Source of the DNA: Paenibacillus sp. EZ-K15
GTDB lineage: Bacteria; Bacillota; Bacilli; Paenibacillales; Paenibacillaceae
Direction of reading: 5' to 3'
NCBI RefSeq assembly: GCF_002573715.1
Contig: NZ_PDHM01000017.1
Coordinates: forward strand, 372,001 to 436,000
DNA: 64,000 nucleotides
Position numbers and translations under genes: made by a program. The notes under the pieces were generated by a model, which worked only from the letters and a program-made list of their open reading frames with translations, was not told where the DNA came from and searched no databases. Numbering within the stretch: the first letter of the stretch is position 1; each line of letters starts with the position of its first letter. Below are positions 52,295 to 62,201 of the stretch, in pieces.

Positions 52295-53098
52295 TTATCT
52301 CATAAGCCAATCATGATCCGGATCATTGCGGAATTTCCATATTCGCTTCGGCCCCGCCATGACGTTCAGGTAGTACACATCATACCCGGGAGGCGCGGAT
52401 ACCGGATGGTAGCCCTCGGGCACCATTACGGCCTCGCCGTCTTTGACCGCCATCGTTTCGTCCAGCGAACGGTCATCGGTATAGACCCGCTGAACGGCAA
52501 AACCGCGCTCCGGCTGAACCCGGAAGTAGTAGGTTTCCTCCAGCAGCGATTCCTCCGGCAGCTCGTCGCGGTCATGCTTGTGCGGCGGGTAGCTGGACCA
52601 GTTGCCCCCGTTCGTAAACACCTCGACGACCAATAGGCTGTCCGCCGGCTTTTGCTCCGGCAAAATATTATGCACCAGACGCGACATGCTCCCGCTCCCG
52701 CGGTGCTCCACGCCGACATCTTCCGGCGCGATGAGACGGGCCTGGTGAGTGCCTTTCCCCGGGGCAAGGCACACCGCCAGCTCCATTTCGGTTCGTGCCG
52801 TGACCTCGAACTGTTTCTGTGAGGGCACATAAACCGTATAGGGAGGCGTCTTTTCAAACACGCTCATGCGCTTGCCAATGTTGTCCCAGCTCTCTCCCCC
52901 TACCTTCACGTCGGCTCGCCCGGTTAACAGAACAAGAGCCGCTTCTTGATCTCCCGTGGCTCGGCTCAGCGTCTGTCCTTCCCTTAAACGAAATACTTCA
53001 AAGCCCACATATGCCCAGCCTGCGCTTTGCGGCGTAATGGACAGCACGCGCCCGTCCAGGTCAGGGCTCGTTATAGGTACAATAATTAAGTTCGGCAT
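52295..53098 (-). CDS. iolB: 5-deoxy-glucuronate isomerase
   Basis: This 267-residue bicupin protein converts 5-deoxy-D-glucuronate to 2-deoxy-5-keto-D-gluconate in inositol catabolism. Diagnostic segments are WSSYPPHKHDRDELPEESLLEETYYFRVQPERGFAVQRVYTDDRSLDE, with the metal-binding His, His and Glu residues, and VMVPEGYHPVSAPPGYDVYYLNVMAGP. The start ATG follows AGAGGAGGAACACC. It is the last enzyme gene of the iol run, separated from iolG by 221 bp with no clear terminator. Confidence 0.95.
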   Translation of the reverse strand: MPNLIIVPITSPDLDGRVLSITPQSAGWAYVGFEVFRLREGQTLSRATGDQEAALVLLTGRADVKVGGESWDNIGKRMSVFEKTPPYTVYVPSQKQFEVTARTEMELAVCLAPGKGTHQARLIAPEDVGVEHRGSGSMSRLVHNILPEQKPADSLLVVEVFTNGGNWSSYPPHKHDRDELPEESLLEETYYFRVQPERGFAVQRVYTDDRSLDETMAVKDGEAVMVPEGYHPVSAPPGYDVYYLNVMAGPKRIWKFRNDPDHDWLMR

Positions 53099-53319
53099 GG
53101 TGTTCCTCCTCTTTTATGGATCTGGTCTGTTAATGATGTAGTTCCAACAGATACGCTCTCCCGTTTGAGCAAGATAATCCAGCGCTTGGGCGACAGCTTC
53201 TCATATATCGATTCCAAGCAGATATCGAGAGGTTAGCGAACACAAACGATTATATCTTCTTGTTCAGCCAGCTTAGGCATCCTTCCGACATCATGCTGCC
53301 AATTACAGCCTCTCCGGAT

Positions 53320-54351
53320 TTAGCTTGCCGAAATGCCGGTGGTGATCTCGGCCAGCTTTACCGGGCGGCCCTGCTGAAGCGAGCGGTTGGCCGCCAGGGC
53401 AATCAGCTCTGCCTGAAGAGCGTCATGGCCGCTGACCGGCACCGGTGTGCCGTTTTGCAAGCTTTCGATAAATTGCCGCGTCTCGCTCATGTACGCTTCC
53501 TTGTACCGCTCCAGGAAGAAGTACAGCGGTTTGTCGCGAGTAACGCCGTTCGGTCCGCTGACGACAGCGGTGCTTGGATAGTCGTTGTCGACGGAGACGC
53601 TTCCGCCGGAGCCGAACACCTCGATCCGCTGATCATAACCATAGACGGCCTTGCGGCTGTTGTCGATGACGCCGAGCGCTCCATTTTCAAACCGCAACGT
53701 CGTGAGGGCAGTGTCGATGTCGCCCAGCTCTCCGATGGCAGGGTCCACGAATACCGCTCCCTGGGCGTACACTTCGACCACCTCGCTGCCCGATAGAAAA
53801 CGGGCGATGTCGAAATCATGAATGGCCATATCCATAAACAGTCCGCCGGACACTTTAATGTAATCCGGATGCGGCGGGTTCGGATCGCGCGAGGTAATCT
53901 TGATCAGATGCGTTTCCCCGATTCTCCCCTCGGACACAATCTCCCGAACCCGGCTGAAGTTGTGGTCAAACCGGCGGTTGAAGCCGATCTGCAGACTCAC
54001 GCCGGCCGCTTCCACGGCCGCCAGCGCCTCGCGGGTCTGATCCACGCTCATGCTGACCGGCTTCTCGCAGAAAATATGCTTGCCGTTCCCCGCGGCCTGC
54101 TTGATCAGCGGAACATGCGTATCCGTCGAGGAGCAGATCAACACGGCATCGATATCCGGAAGTTCCAAGATATCGTTACTATTAGTCGTAACCACAGGAA
54201 TGCCGCGTTCCGCGGCCCAGGCCCTCAGCTCGTCGCCGGCAAACAAATCGCCGATGGCCGCAATTTTCGCACCAGGCGTGCGCAGCAGATGATCCGCATG
54301 GATTTTGCCGATTCGTCCGGCACCGATAATGCCGATATTAATGGTTTTCAT
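53320..54351 (-). CDS. iolG: myo-inositol 2-dehydrogenase
   Basis: This 343-residue Gfo/Idh/MocA enzyme has a Rossmann motif IGIIGAGRIGKIHADHL (residues 6-22), the catalytic lysine in HIFCEKPVSM and the active-site SGGLFMDMAIHDFDIARF (Asp and His). It oxidises myo-inositol to scyllo-inosose with NAD+, the first pathway step. The RBS is AGAGGAGACG. It lies 24 bp after iolA in the operon. Close paralogues act on other inositols, but the context makes IolG the best call. Confidence 0.9.
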   Translation of the reverse strand: MKTINIGIIGAGRIGKIHADHLLRTPGAKIAAIGDLFAGDELRAWAAERGIPVVTTNSNDILELPDIDAVLICSSTDTHVPLIKQAAGNGKHIFCEKPVSMSVDQTREALAAVEAAGVSLQIGFNRRFDHNFSRVREIVSEGRIGETHLIKITSRDPNPPHPDYIKVSGGLFMDMAIHDFDIARFLSGSEVVEVYAQGAVFVDPAIGELGDIDTALTTLRFENGALGVIDNSRKAVYGYDQRIEVFGSGGSVSVDNDYPSTAVVSGPNGVTRDKPLYFFLERYKEAYMSETRQFIESLQNGTPVPVSGHDALQAELIALAANRSLQQGRPVKLAEITTGISAS

Positions 54352-54375
54352 ATGAACGTCTCCTCTGCATAAGGG

Positions 54376-55821
54376 CTACCAGCGCGCCGTTACCATTTTC
54401 TTGCGGGTATAGAACTCCACGCCGTCCGTTCCGTTCGCATGCAGATCCCCATAGAAAGAGTTTTTCCAGCCGGAGAACGGAAAGAACGCCATCGGCGCAG
54501 GAACGCCAAGGTTGACGCCGAGCATCCCGGCATCGATATGCTCGCGGAACTTGCGGACGTCGCTGCCGTCCTGCGTGAACAGGCAGGCCCCGTTCGCGAA
54601 ATCCGAGCGGTTGGAGATTTCAATCGCTTCCTCCAGCGATTCCGCACGCATGACGGACAGCACCGGGGCGAAAATTTCGTCCTTCCAAATCTTCATCTCG
54701 CTGGTCACTTCATCAAAAATCGTCGGTCCGACAAAATATCCGTCACCGCTCACGGCCTCGTCGCTCCGTCCATCGCGCACCAGCTTGGCACCTTCTTGCT
54801 CGCCCGCCTCGATATAAGAGATCGTGCGCTCCTTGTGAGCTCGCCTGATAACCGGTCCGAGGAAGACACCTTCGTCCGCTCCGTTGCCGATGGTAATCTC
54901 ATCGGCCGCCTGCTTCAGCTTCTCCAGCAGCGCCTCCGCCACGTCACCCACGGCCACGACGACGGAGCAGGCCATACAGCGCTCACCGGCAGAACCGAAG
55001 GCCGCGCTGACGATCTGGGTCACGGCAGCATCCAAGTCAGCAGACGGCATCACGATGCTGTGATTCTTCGCTCCAGCCAAGGCCTGTACGCGCTTTCCGT
55101 GGGAAGAAGCGGTTTTGTACACATACTCCGCCACCGGCTGGGAACCAACGAAGGACACGGCGGCGATGCCGGGATGTTCCAGAATGCCGTTGACCACATC
55201 ATGAGCGCCGTGAACGATATTCAGAACGCCGTCCGGCAGACCCGCTTCGGTGAACAGCTCCGCCAGACGCTGAGCCAAGAGCGGCGTGCGCTCCGACGGC
55301 TTCAGCACGAACGCATTGCCGCAAGCGATGGCGAGCGGGAACATCCAGCACGGCACCATCATCGGGAAGTTGAACGGTGTGATACCCGCCACTACGCCGA
55401 TCGGATACCGGTACATGCCGGACTCCAGGTTGGTGGCGATGTCGGGAAGCTGCTTGCCCATCATCAGCGTAGGCGCACCGGCCGCAAACTCCACGCACTC
55501 GATGCCGCGCTGCACCTCGCCGTAGGCTTCGGTATAGCTTTTGCCGTTCTCCGCCGTAATCAGGCGTGCCAGCTCCTCCCAGTGCTCCACGAGCAGCTGT
55601 TGATACTTGAACAGAATGCGCGCGCGGCGAGGAACGGCCGTTTTGGCCCAGGCACGCCCTGCTTTGGCGGCCGCTTGTACGGCCTGATTCACTTCCTCTT
55701 TGGTGGATAGCGGGACGTAAGCAAGGATCTCTTCCGTCGCCGGATTGTATACCGGATCATTTGTTTCTGATCGGGATGGAACGAATTGTCCGCCGATATA
55801 ATTGCTTAGGGTTTGCGTCAT
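54376..55821 (-). CDS. iolA: malonate/methylmalonate-semialdehyde dehydrogenase (acylating)
   Basis: This 481-residue CoA-dependent aldehyde dehydrogenase starts at ATG 55821 ([16 protein letters not shown]) after GAAAGGGGCAAACC; the longer upstream frame overlaps a repeat-rich spacer. Family features are the Cys nucleophile in [27 protein letters not shown] and the [21 protein letters not shown] cofactor site. The usual distal Glu of hydrolytic ALDHs is replaced (LAGAKNH), as expected for the MMSDH branch. It converts malonate semialdehyde to acetyl-CoA and CO2. Confidence 0.93.
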   Translation of the reverse strand: MTQTLSNYIGGQFVPSRSETNDPVYNPATEEILAYVPLSTKEEVNQAVQAAAKAGRAWAKTAVPRRARILFKYQQLLVEHWEELARLITAENGKSYTEAYGEVQRGIECVEFAAGAPTLMMGKQLPDIATNLESGMYRYPIGVVAGITPFNFPMMVPCWMFPLAIACGNAFVLKPSERTPLLAQRLAELFTEAGLPDGVLNIVHGAHDVVNGILEHPGIAAVSFVGSQPVAEYVYKTASSHGKRVQALAGAKNHSIVMPSADLDAAVTQIVSAAFGSAGERCMACSVVVAVGDVAEALLEKLKQAADEITIGNGADEGVFLGPVIRRAHKERTISYIEAGEQEGAKLVRDGRSDEAVSGDGYFVGPTIFDEVTSEMKIWKDEIFAPVLSVMRAESLEEAIEISNRSDFANGACLFTQDGSDVRKFREHIDAGMLGVNLGVPAPMAFFPFSGWKNSFYGDLHANGTDGVEFYTRKKMVTARW

Positions 55822-55922
55822 GGCTGGTTTGCCCCTTTCGATTGGATCAGTAAAGATAGTAAAAATGAATGCTCTGCTCTGTAAGTAGAGATGAGTTGGC
55901 AAAATTATGTGAATGCGTGAAA

Positions 55923-56045
55923 TCTCAAGCAAGAGTGTAGTCTCACGAACAGGGGTACTCACAAAACAGGTTTAGTCTCAAAACAGGTTTGATCTCAAAA
56001 ATGCGAAATCTTAAGAACGCGAAATCTCGGTATTGATAGATCTCA
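55923..56045. repeat. roughly 17-bp periodic TCTCA repeat between iolC and iolA
   Basis: TCTCA or a near match recurs at about 55923, 55941, 55957, 55976, 55993, 56010, 56026 and 56041, with spacings of 16-19 bp. Neighbouring copies share longer units such as AAAACAGGTTT and ATGCGAAATCT / ACGCGAAATCT. It occupies most of the 249-bp iolC-iolA spacer. It is non-coding; a role in mRNA processing or protein binding is possible but unsupported. Confidence 0.5.
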
Positions 56046-56070
56046 ATAAAGATCCTGAGCATGGACAAAC

Positions 56071-57084
56071 TTAGGAATTAGCGGTAATTTCGCCTCGCTT
56101 GCAGCGCTCGATATAGTTGTGAACCGCCGCGCTCGTCGGCATCGCATCAGAGCAGCTGTGGCTGGAGATGACGATGCTTGCTGCCGCGCTGCCGAATTCC
56201 ATGCAGCGCTCGATGGGCCAGCCCTGCATCAGGCCGTACAGAAAGCCGGCGGCGTATGAATCCCCCGCCCCGAACGTCTTGATGACCTTCGCCGGAAAAC
56301 TTTGGGCCGTATGACTGGCACCGCCTGGGGTATATGCGATGGAACCTTCCTTGCCGTGCTTGATTATCACAATCTTGGCGTTATAATCAAACCATTTGGC
56401 CGCCGTAATTCGGTCGCTTCGTTCCGGGTTGCCCCCGAACTGCTCCATCATGTCGAACTCCTCGCGTGTGCCGAGGACAATGTCGCATTTTTCCGCCGCT
56501 AAATTGTAATAGGTCGCCGTCTCCTGCCGGGACTTCCAGGTGTACGGACGGTAGTCCAGATCAAACGCGATCACGGCGCCGTGGCGCTTGGCATAGTCCA
56601 GAGCCAGAAACACGGCTTCCCGGGAAGGGCTGGCCGCGAGCGCGGTTCCGGAGATCAGCACCATTTTGGCAGAGGCGATCAGCTCCTCGTTTACGTCCCC
56701 TGTCTCCAGCAGCAAATCCGCGGCATTGTCGCGGTACATCAGAATGCTGCAGTCGGTCGGGCTCTTGATCTCGGTAAAGGCCAGACCCGTTACGGCTCCC
56801 GTACGGTCGGTTGTCACGCCCTTCGTTGCAATCCCGTTATCTTCGAGGTACTTTGTAATAAAACGTCCCATCTGATCGTCCGCGACCTTGCCGATAAAGC
56901 CCGTATTAAGTCCCAGACGCGCCATCCCGATACAAATGTTGGCGGGTGATCCGCCCACGTATTTGGTAAACGTGCTCGTTTCCTCCATCGGCCGGTTAAT
57001 CTCATTGGCATTCAGGTCGATGCACAGTCTCCCTACAGCCACAAAGTCCACCGGTTTTGCGTTATTGAACATGATTTCACTCAT
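56071..57084 (-). CDS. iolC: 5-dehydro-2-deoxygluconokinase
   Basis: This 337-residue PfkB-family sugar kinase has the substrate motif VGRLCIDLNANEIN near the start, KYVGGSPANICIGMARLG (Gly-Gly motif) and the ATP/catalytic motif VIKTFGAGDSYAAGFLYGLM (catalytic Asp). It phosphorylates 2-deoxy-5-keto-gluconate at O6. The start ATG follows AAGGAGG. The IolJ aldolase that would split its product is not in the window. Confidence 0.94.
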   Translation of the reverse strand: MSEIMFNNAKPVDFVAVGRLCIDLNANEINRPMEETSTFTKYVGGSPANICIGMARLGLNTGFIGKVADDQMGRFITKYLEDNGIATKGVTTDRTGAVTGLAFTEIKSPTDCSILMYRDNAADLLLETGDVNEELIASAKMVLISGTALAASPSREAVFLALDYAKRHGAVIAFDLDYRPYTWKSRQETATYYNLAAEKCDIVLGTREEFDMMEQFGGNPERSDRITAAKWFDYNAKIVIIKHGKEGSIAYTPGGASHTAQSFPAKVIKTFGAGDSYAAGFLYGLMQGWPIERCMEFGSAAASIVISSHSCSDAMPTSAAVHNYIERCKRGEITANS

Positions 57085-57292
57085 GGATTAACCTCCTTGA
57101 TCAGATCGTCCGTGGCTGAGCATGCATATGACTGCATGATTCCGTTCGCCAATGGCCGTAATCACTTGCAGCTCTTGATCCTCGGCACTTTGATAAGAGT
57201 GACCGTGACTTAGAGAAGCAAGCTGATAGCTACGTTTTCGAGCTCTGTTGAGTCGCCCATGAGCCTAGTTTTGTCTCACGAGCCGCTAGACT

Positions 57293-58207
57293 TCAGCCCT
57301 GCGGACTTACCCGGCCTTCCAGTCGGTCCAGGTATTCGATGGCCCGCTGAGCGTACTCCTTGGCAGGATGCAGTGCAGGGTCCTGTTCTCCCTCCAGCAT
57401 CGCCCAACCATCGTAGCCGCGCTTTACGAGCTCGCCGATAATCGGCGCAAAGTCAATGCAGCCGTCTCCGGGAACCGTGAATACACCTCTGCGAATACAG
57501 CTCACGAAATCGCAGCGAGCCTGTCGTGCCTGCTCCAAAACATTAAGCCGTACATCTTTCAAATGGATGTACGCGATCCGCTCATAATGCTTGCGTAGCA
57601 GTTCAAGCGGATCTCCTCCCCCGTAATAGACATGACCGGTATCGTACAGGAGAAACACCCGCGATGGATCGGTCATGGCCATCAGGCGGTCGATTTCGTC
57701 CGGCTGCTCCACGACCGTGCCGGCATGGTGATGGTAAGCCAGCTTCATGCCGTAGCTCGCCGCAATCTCGCCAGCCTGGTTCAGTCCCTCCGCCAGGCTT
57801 TCCCATCCGGCGTCATCCAGACGGAGAACGATGCTCTCATACGGCGTCCGGCGGGGGTCGAAGTGAAGTGATCCCCCTATCTCCGCCGTACTGATGACCT
57901 TGCTGCCGAACCCGGCCAGAAACTCCGCGTGCCGTCGGTAATCCTCCAGCTCCTGCTTGCGATAGTCGGGATCGGAGAACAGCACCGACTTCCACTGGGA
58001 GACCAGCTGAATGCCGCGCGCATCCAGCTCCCGTTTCAGTACTGCCCGATCCTTAGGGAATTTTCTTCCCATCTCCGTGCCTGTCAGACCCAAAGCCGTA
58101 ATATCATCTACAATCATCTCAAAGGTCGTGTCGTCCCCATGCTCCCTAACGTCCTCGCCGACCCAGTTAATAGGATGGATCCCAAGCTTGAACAGCCTGT
58201 TGCTCAT
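57293..58207 (-). CDS. iolE: inosose dehydratase (2-keto-myo-inositol dehydratase)
   Basis: This 304-residue xylose-isomerase-like TIM barrel begins KLGIHPINWVGEDV, the IolE hallmark. It has metal-site residues in STAEIGG, YHHHAGTVVEQPDEIDRLM, LYDTGHVYYGG and HLKDVR. It dehydrates scyllo-inosose to the trihydroxycyclohexane dione. The RBS is AAAGGAGCG. It is 22 bp after iolD, in one operon. The 208-bp spacer to iolC holds no gene. Confidence 0.94.
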   Translation of the reverse strand: MSNRLFKLGIHPINWVGEDVREHGDDTTFEMIVDDITALGLTGTEMGRKFPKDRAVLKRELDARGIQLVSQWKSVLFSDPDYRKQELEDYRRHAEFLAGFGSKVISTAEIGGSLHFDPRRTPYESIVLRLDDAGWESLAEGLNQAGEIAASYGMKLAYHHHAGTVVEQPDEIDRLMAMTDPSRVFLLYDTGHVYYGGGDPLELLRKHYERIAYIHLKDVRLNVLEQARQARCDFVSCIRRGVFTVPGDGCIDFAPIIGELVKRGYDGWAMLEGEQDPALHPAKEYAQRAIEYLDRLEGRVSPQG

Positions 58208-58229
58208 AACCAGCGCTCCTTTGTTTTGT

Positions 58230-60095
58230 TTAGTAGGGTCTTGCTTCCCTGCTTCGTGCAGCCATCTGGCGCTGCGCTTCGGTCACCTTGCTTGAGGCCG
58301 ACACCTCCGGCACCTCTACGCGCCACCAGGACTCATAACCGTCGGTGTTCGTTCCCGGGACGACCGGAATCTCGATCAGTGTCGTGACAGTTTCCTTCTG
58401 GGCCTTGAGCAGGGCTTCTTCCAGTGCCTCCGGCGTGTTGGCTTTGTAGGCTTTAGCGCCGAGCGCACGCGCGTGCGCGGCAAAATCAATCGGGAGGTAT
58501 TCTCCGGACAAGCGACCAGTCCCCTCGTCGCGGCGGCGGAACTCGTTGCCGAACCCGTCGCTGCCGTTGCTCCGCTGCAGATTATGAATACACTGGAAAC
58601 CGTGGTTGTTGAACAGCAAAATCGTAATCTTCCGGCCTTCCTGCAAACTGGTGACCAGCTCCGAGTGCATCATCAGGTAACTGCCGTCGCCGACCAGCGC
58701 ATAGACTTCACGGTCCGGCTCCGCGAGGGCCGCTCCCAAGGCGCCGCTCACCTCATACCCCATGCAGGAGAAGCCATACTCCATGTGGTACGTCTTCGGT
58801 TCGGAAGGTCTCCATAACCGATGCAAGTCTCCCGGCAGACTGCCTGCGGCACAGACGATGACGGAAGATGGAGAGATGAACTCATTGATGACGCCAAGGG
58901 CTCTCGTCTGAGACAAGCCGTCCGGATGCTCGGCAGCGTACAAGCGATCCACCTCGCTGTCCCACTCTGCTTTCAACCGTGCAAGCTCTCGATCTTCGTA
59001 ACCCGCTTGATAGCCATCCCGAGACAGCTCCTGATGCAGCGCTTTCAACCCTTCCTTCGCATCGGCAATCAGCGCTTCGCCGCCGAGCTTGGCGCCGTCC
59101 GCGCCGTTGACATTCAGGTTCAGGAACGACACGCCCTCCCTTTGAAACGCCCATTTGGAGGACGTTGTAAAGTCCGAATACCGGGTGCCGATACCGATAA
59201 TCAGATCGGCCTTTGTCGCTGCGCGGTTCGCTGCCAGCGAGCCCGTTACGCCCATGGCGCCCAGGTTCAGGGGGTGATTCCAGGGAAGCGCACTTTTGCC
59301 TGCCTGCGTTTCTGCGACCGGGATGCCGAAAGCTTCCGCAAATGCAGCCAGATCGGCGGTTGCATCGCTGTAGTGCACGCCTCCTCCTGCAATGATGAGC
59401 GGACGCTTGCTGGCTGCTATCCGTGCCGCCGCACGCTTCAGTCCCTCCGCCGACGGAGGGCGGCGGTCGATGACGTGTACCGTTTTCTCAAACAACGAAT
59501 CCGGATAATCATATGCCTCGGCCTGCACGTCCTGTGGCAGCGCCAGCGTAACCGCTCCCGTCTCCGCCGGATCGGTCAGCACACGAATCGCCTGACGGAC
59601 GGCCGCGATAAGCTGCTCCGGCCGGGATATTCGGTCCCAATACCGGCTCACCGGCTTGAATGCATCTGCAGCCGACACGGTGTAATCCGACGGGGCCTCA
59701 ATCTGCTGCAGCACCGGATCAGGCTGGCGGCAGGCGAAGTTGTCCCCAGGCAGCAGCAGTACCGGGATGCGGTTCACCGTTGCCGTAGCTGCCGCGGTGA
59801 CCATATTGAGCGCACCGGGTCCGATGGACGAAGTGCAGGCCCAGATCTGCCGACGGTTCTTTTGCTTTGCGTATGCCACCGCGGCATGCACCATGCCCTG
59901 CTCGTTTTTGCCCTGAACATAAACCAGCTCTCCCGCGCTTCGTTCCAAGGCCTCGCCAAGACCGGTTACATTGCCGTGTCCGAATATTCCCATCACCCCG
60001 TGCACGAATTTCATCTCCACTCCATCGACAGATACATACTGTGCATCCAAAAACTTCAGCAGCGCCTGTGCCATCGTTAATCGTGTCGTCGTCAT
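58230..60095 (-). CDS. iolD: 3D-(3,5/4)-trihydroxycyclohexane-1,2-dione hydrolase
   Basis: The start is ATG 60095 behind AAAGGAGATGAACCGG; an ATG 9 nt upstream lies inside the RBS. The product is 621 residues. It is a ThDP-dependent ring-opening hydrolase. The catalytic Glu region is [20 protein letters not shown] and the ThDP motif is [35 protein letters not shown] (GDGS...NN). [18 protein letters not shown] belongs to the central domain. It cleaves the dione to 5-deoxy-D-glucuronate. It is the first gene of the iol operon. Confidence 0.95.
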   Translation of the reverse strand: MTTTRLTMAQALLKFLDAQYVSVDGVEMKFVHGVMGIFGHGNVTGLGEALERSAGELVYVQGKNEQGMVHAAVAYAKQKNRRQIWACTSSIGPGALNMVTAAATATVNRIPVLLLPGDNFACRQPDPVLQQIEAPSDYTVSAADAFKPVSRYWDRISRPEQLIAAVRQAIRVLTDPAETGAVTLALPQDVQAEAYDYPDSLFEKTVHVIDRRPPSAEGLKRAAARIAASKRPLIIAGGGVHYSDATADLAAFAEAFGIPVAETQAGKSALPWNHPLNLGAMGVTGSLAANRAATKADLIIGIGTRYSDFTTSSKWAFQREGVSFLNLNVNGADGAKLGGEALIADAKEGLKALHQELSRDGYQAGYEDRELARLKAEWDSEVDRLYAAEHPDGLSQTRALGVINEFISPSSVIVCAAGSLPGDLHRLWRPSEPKTYHMEYGFSCMGYEVSGALGAALAEPDREVYALVGDGSYLMMHSELVTSLQEGRKITILLFNNHGFQCIHNLQRSNGSDGFGNEFRRRDEGTGRLSGEYLPIDFAAHARALGAKAYKANTPEALEEALLKAQKETVTTLIEIPVVPGTNTDGYESWWRVEVPEVSASSKVTEAQRQMAARSREARPY

Positions 60096-60148
60096 CCGGT
60101 TCATCTCCTTTTCAACTTTTCATCGTCATTGCATCATAAGAAAAGAGC

Positions 60149-60221
60149 ATTATATGAATCAAGTGCTTAAGCGCTTAATCTATTGGATTTATGCGCCTAA
60201 CCAACTAAGGGTTAAGCGCTT
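60149..60221 (-). promoter_or_regulatory. iol promoter with two LacI-type operators
   Basis: The perfect palindrome TTAAGCGCTTAA (60167-60178) lies directly upstream of a minus-strand -10 TATAAT (60154-60149), covering the -35 position. A second near-copy, TTAAGCGCTT, occurs at 60212-60221, with centres 45 bp apart. The CG-centred palindrome is characteristic of LacI/GalR repressors. The LacI gene at the end of the cluster is the likely ligand-responsive repressor, and two sites would allow looping. Confidence 0.7.
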
Positions 60222-60238
60222 TAAAGAAAGTGTATGCC

Positions 60239-60653
60239 TTACTTACCGCCCAGCATGCCTTTCAATTTTATGATTTCCACGCCCGCCAGCATCATGGTGT
60301 CGGTCCCGTGATTGTCATTCACCACGGTGAGCAGGTCATGCTTGTAGTAATCCCCGGTAAAGGAATACCGGGATCCGCTGCATACTCCGTGCACGCTGCC
60401 CCCGGCGATCGATGGCTTCTCCGGTCAGCCCCTACCATGCCCGAATGGCAGCATCGGCGAACGGTGCGGGATTCTCCAGCCAGGCGAACCGCACCCCTCT
60501 GGCAAAGGCATAGGCGAACATGGCTGTGCAGGATGCTTCCTCATAAGCTTCCAGATCGGTAATGACTTGTCTCCAGAGCCCTGACTCATCCAGATAAGAG
60601 GAATCGACTGTAATCTTGGAATAACGCGGAAGAGGAGTGTCTTCAAAGCAAGG
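60239..60653 (-). pseudogene. decayed C-terminal part of a GH88/GH105-type unsaturated-glycan hydrolase
   Basis: The minus strand encodes the end of a family 88/105 hydrolase in pieces. From about 60653 one frame reads FEDTPLPRYSKITVDSS, then DESGLWRQVITDLEAYEEAS and FAYAFARGVRFAWL, and hits an in-frame TAG at 60434-60432. Downstream the same frame gives GLTGEAID. After a GGGGG run (plus 60400-60404) the reading shifts to GSVHGVCSGSRYSFTGDYYK and NDNHGTDTMMLAGVEIIKLK, and ends at TAA 60241-60239. No N-terminal part is found upstream to 60960. It has two lesions plus a truncation, so it is a pseudogene. Confidence 0.75.
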
Positions 60654-60848
60654 ACTCCTGAAAAGGCATCTTTTACATTACACCGTGGTCATTCTGATTC
60701 GAGAAACGAACTTAGACGATGTTATTAAGGCAAGACTACGAATACTGTCCTCCCCCTCTTCAATCGGTTACTTCCTGCATCATGCGTCACTCCCACCGAA
60801 GAAGCAGTTACTGTCTATCATTTTCTTAACATGGTATGAAAAACCAAA

Positions 60849-60873
60849 AAGCCGCGATTCCGCGGCTTCTTTT
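60849..60873. terminator. bidirectional intrinsic terminator
   Basis: AAGCCGCG and CGCGGCTT flank a 4-nt loop, with AAAA on the left and CTTTT on the right. It terminates the minus-strand Gfo/Idh/MocA gene that ends at 60961. Confidence 0.8.
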
Positions 60874-60960
60874 ACCGGATATGTTTTTGTCCTCTGACAC
60901 CACCTGCATGTGTAAGCTACCGTCCAGCCAAGGCTAAAGTTGCATCAAAATATCGGAAGG

Positions 60961-62010
60961 CTAAACCCCCGTTCCCTTCATGAACTCCGATATCATGACT
61001 TTCCGTCCCGTCTTGGCACTCTCCAGGGCAGCCAGCACCATCGCCATGCTGTAGACGTTGTCGCTGCAATCCGTCTCCGGCTTGATGCCGGCTTCGAGGG
61101 CTTGAAACATATTTTCCAAGCAGCCGTAATGGCCGGTCTTATCCATTTCAGGCAGCGTCCCTTCCATCCGTTCATACTTCCGAATGAAATTGCCTGATTG
61201 ATCCCCTTGCGCCACGATCTCCGCATAAATCTCATCATGACCGTCCCAGATCGCAGTTCCTTTCTCTCCCGTTACGCGCCATGCGGCTTCCCAGGAAGTC
61301 TGAGCGCCTTCGGCACACCAGGAACCGCGATAATTGAACACGGAGCCGTCCGACATTTCATAGATGCATATCGCCATCGCATTACCGGCATACCAGGAAC
61401 CCGGCGGGTTAAACTCCTGACAGTACACGGATACCGGATCGGCTCCGCTGATCATTCGGGCCTGGTCGAAGGTGTGAATGGCCATGTCGAGCAGCAATGG
61501 GCTGTCCATCAGGTCCCGAAACCCGCCAAAATGGGCGCCAAGAAAGAAATCCGCCCCTATGAATCCTGGTTTTCCAATCGTGCCACTGTCTATCAATCCC
61601 TTAAATGCCCTTATTCGCGGATCAAATCGGCGGTTTTGCATGACGGCATGGGTTCTGCCCACAGACTCGGCCAGCTTCACGATATCCAGGCATTCCGTCA
61701 TCGATTCCGCTAACGGTTTTTCGCTGAATACATGGCACCCGTGCTTAAGCGCTGCCGTGCTGATCCCATAGTGGCTGGCGGGAATGGTCACATCAAATAC
61801 GATATCCGCTTCGCTTGAAGTAAGGGCCTCCGTAATATTGGTATATATGGGACAAGAAAGCCCATGCCGATCGGCAAATGCCTTTGCAAACTTCTCTTGG
61901 ATATCTACGAGGCCTACGATTTCAACGTCCTCTCGCCCTTTTGCATAATCCGCCCATGTATTCGCCATACTGCCGCATCCAGCTATCACAACTTTAAATG
62001 TCGTGGTCAT
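60961..62010 (-). CDS. Gfo/Idh/MocA-family oxidoreductase
   Basis: This 349-residue protein has an N-terminal Rossmann domain (KVVIAGCGSMANTWADY, residues 6-22), the EKP motif in HVFSEKPLAESM (catalytic Lys) and MDSPLLLDMAIHTFDQARMI in the active site. The C-terminal beta domain contains YRGSWCAEG and WDGHDEIYAEI. It is an NAD(P)-dependent sugar or cyclitol dehydrogenase of unknown substrate. It is divergent from an AraC regulator, and its neighbourhood (lyase and hydrolase remnant) suggests uronate or oligosaccharide use. The start ATG follows GGGGGAG. Confidence 0.85.
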   Translation of the reverse strand: MTTTFKVVIAGCGSMANTWADYAKGREDVEIVGLVDIQEKFAKAFADRHGLSCPIYTNITEALTSSEADIVFDVTIPASHYGISTAALKHGCHVFSEKPLAESMTECLDIVKLAESVGRTHAVMQNRRFDPRIRAFKGLIDSGTIGKPGFIGADFFLGAHFGGFRDLMDSPLLLDMAIHTFDQARMISGADPVSVYCQEFNPPGSWYAGNAMAICIYEMSDGSVFNYRGSWCAEGAQTSWEAAWRVTGEKGTAIWDGHDEIYAEIVAQGDQSGNFIRKYERMEGTLPEMDKTGHYGCLENMFQALEAGIKPETDCSDNVYSMAMVLAALESAKTGRKVMISEFMKGTGV

Positions 62011-62201
62011 GCCCGCTAACTCCCCCTGAGTACGTCATATTGTTGTAAACCGCTTACAATTCTTCTTCCTAAACCGTTGTCATCATTCCGATATTGGCTT
62101 ATTGTATATGAAGCAACTTCATTATAATGGCGAAACTCAACAATTTCTCTATACAACCTTGTGCATTACCACTCCTATCTTGCGGTCCGAGGTGAATTCG
62201 C

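Noticed and set aside
54439-55710. 423-codon plus-strand open frame opposite iolA
   Set aside because: It is a shadow of a strongly conserved gene in GC-rich sequence, with Arg/His-rich low-information content and no start signals.
58821-60080. 419-codon plus-strand open frame opposite iolD
   Set aside because: Same reason: it is antisense to a clear ThDP enzyme gene and has no recognisable protein features.
60425-60646. Intact 73-codon minus-strand gene
   Set aside because: Its reading frame is not the one that matches GH88/GH105 proteins. The region is better explained as the frameshifted remnant described above.
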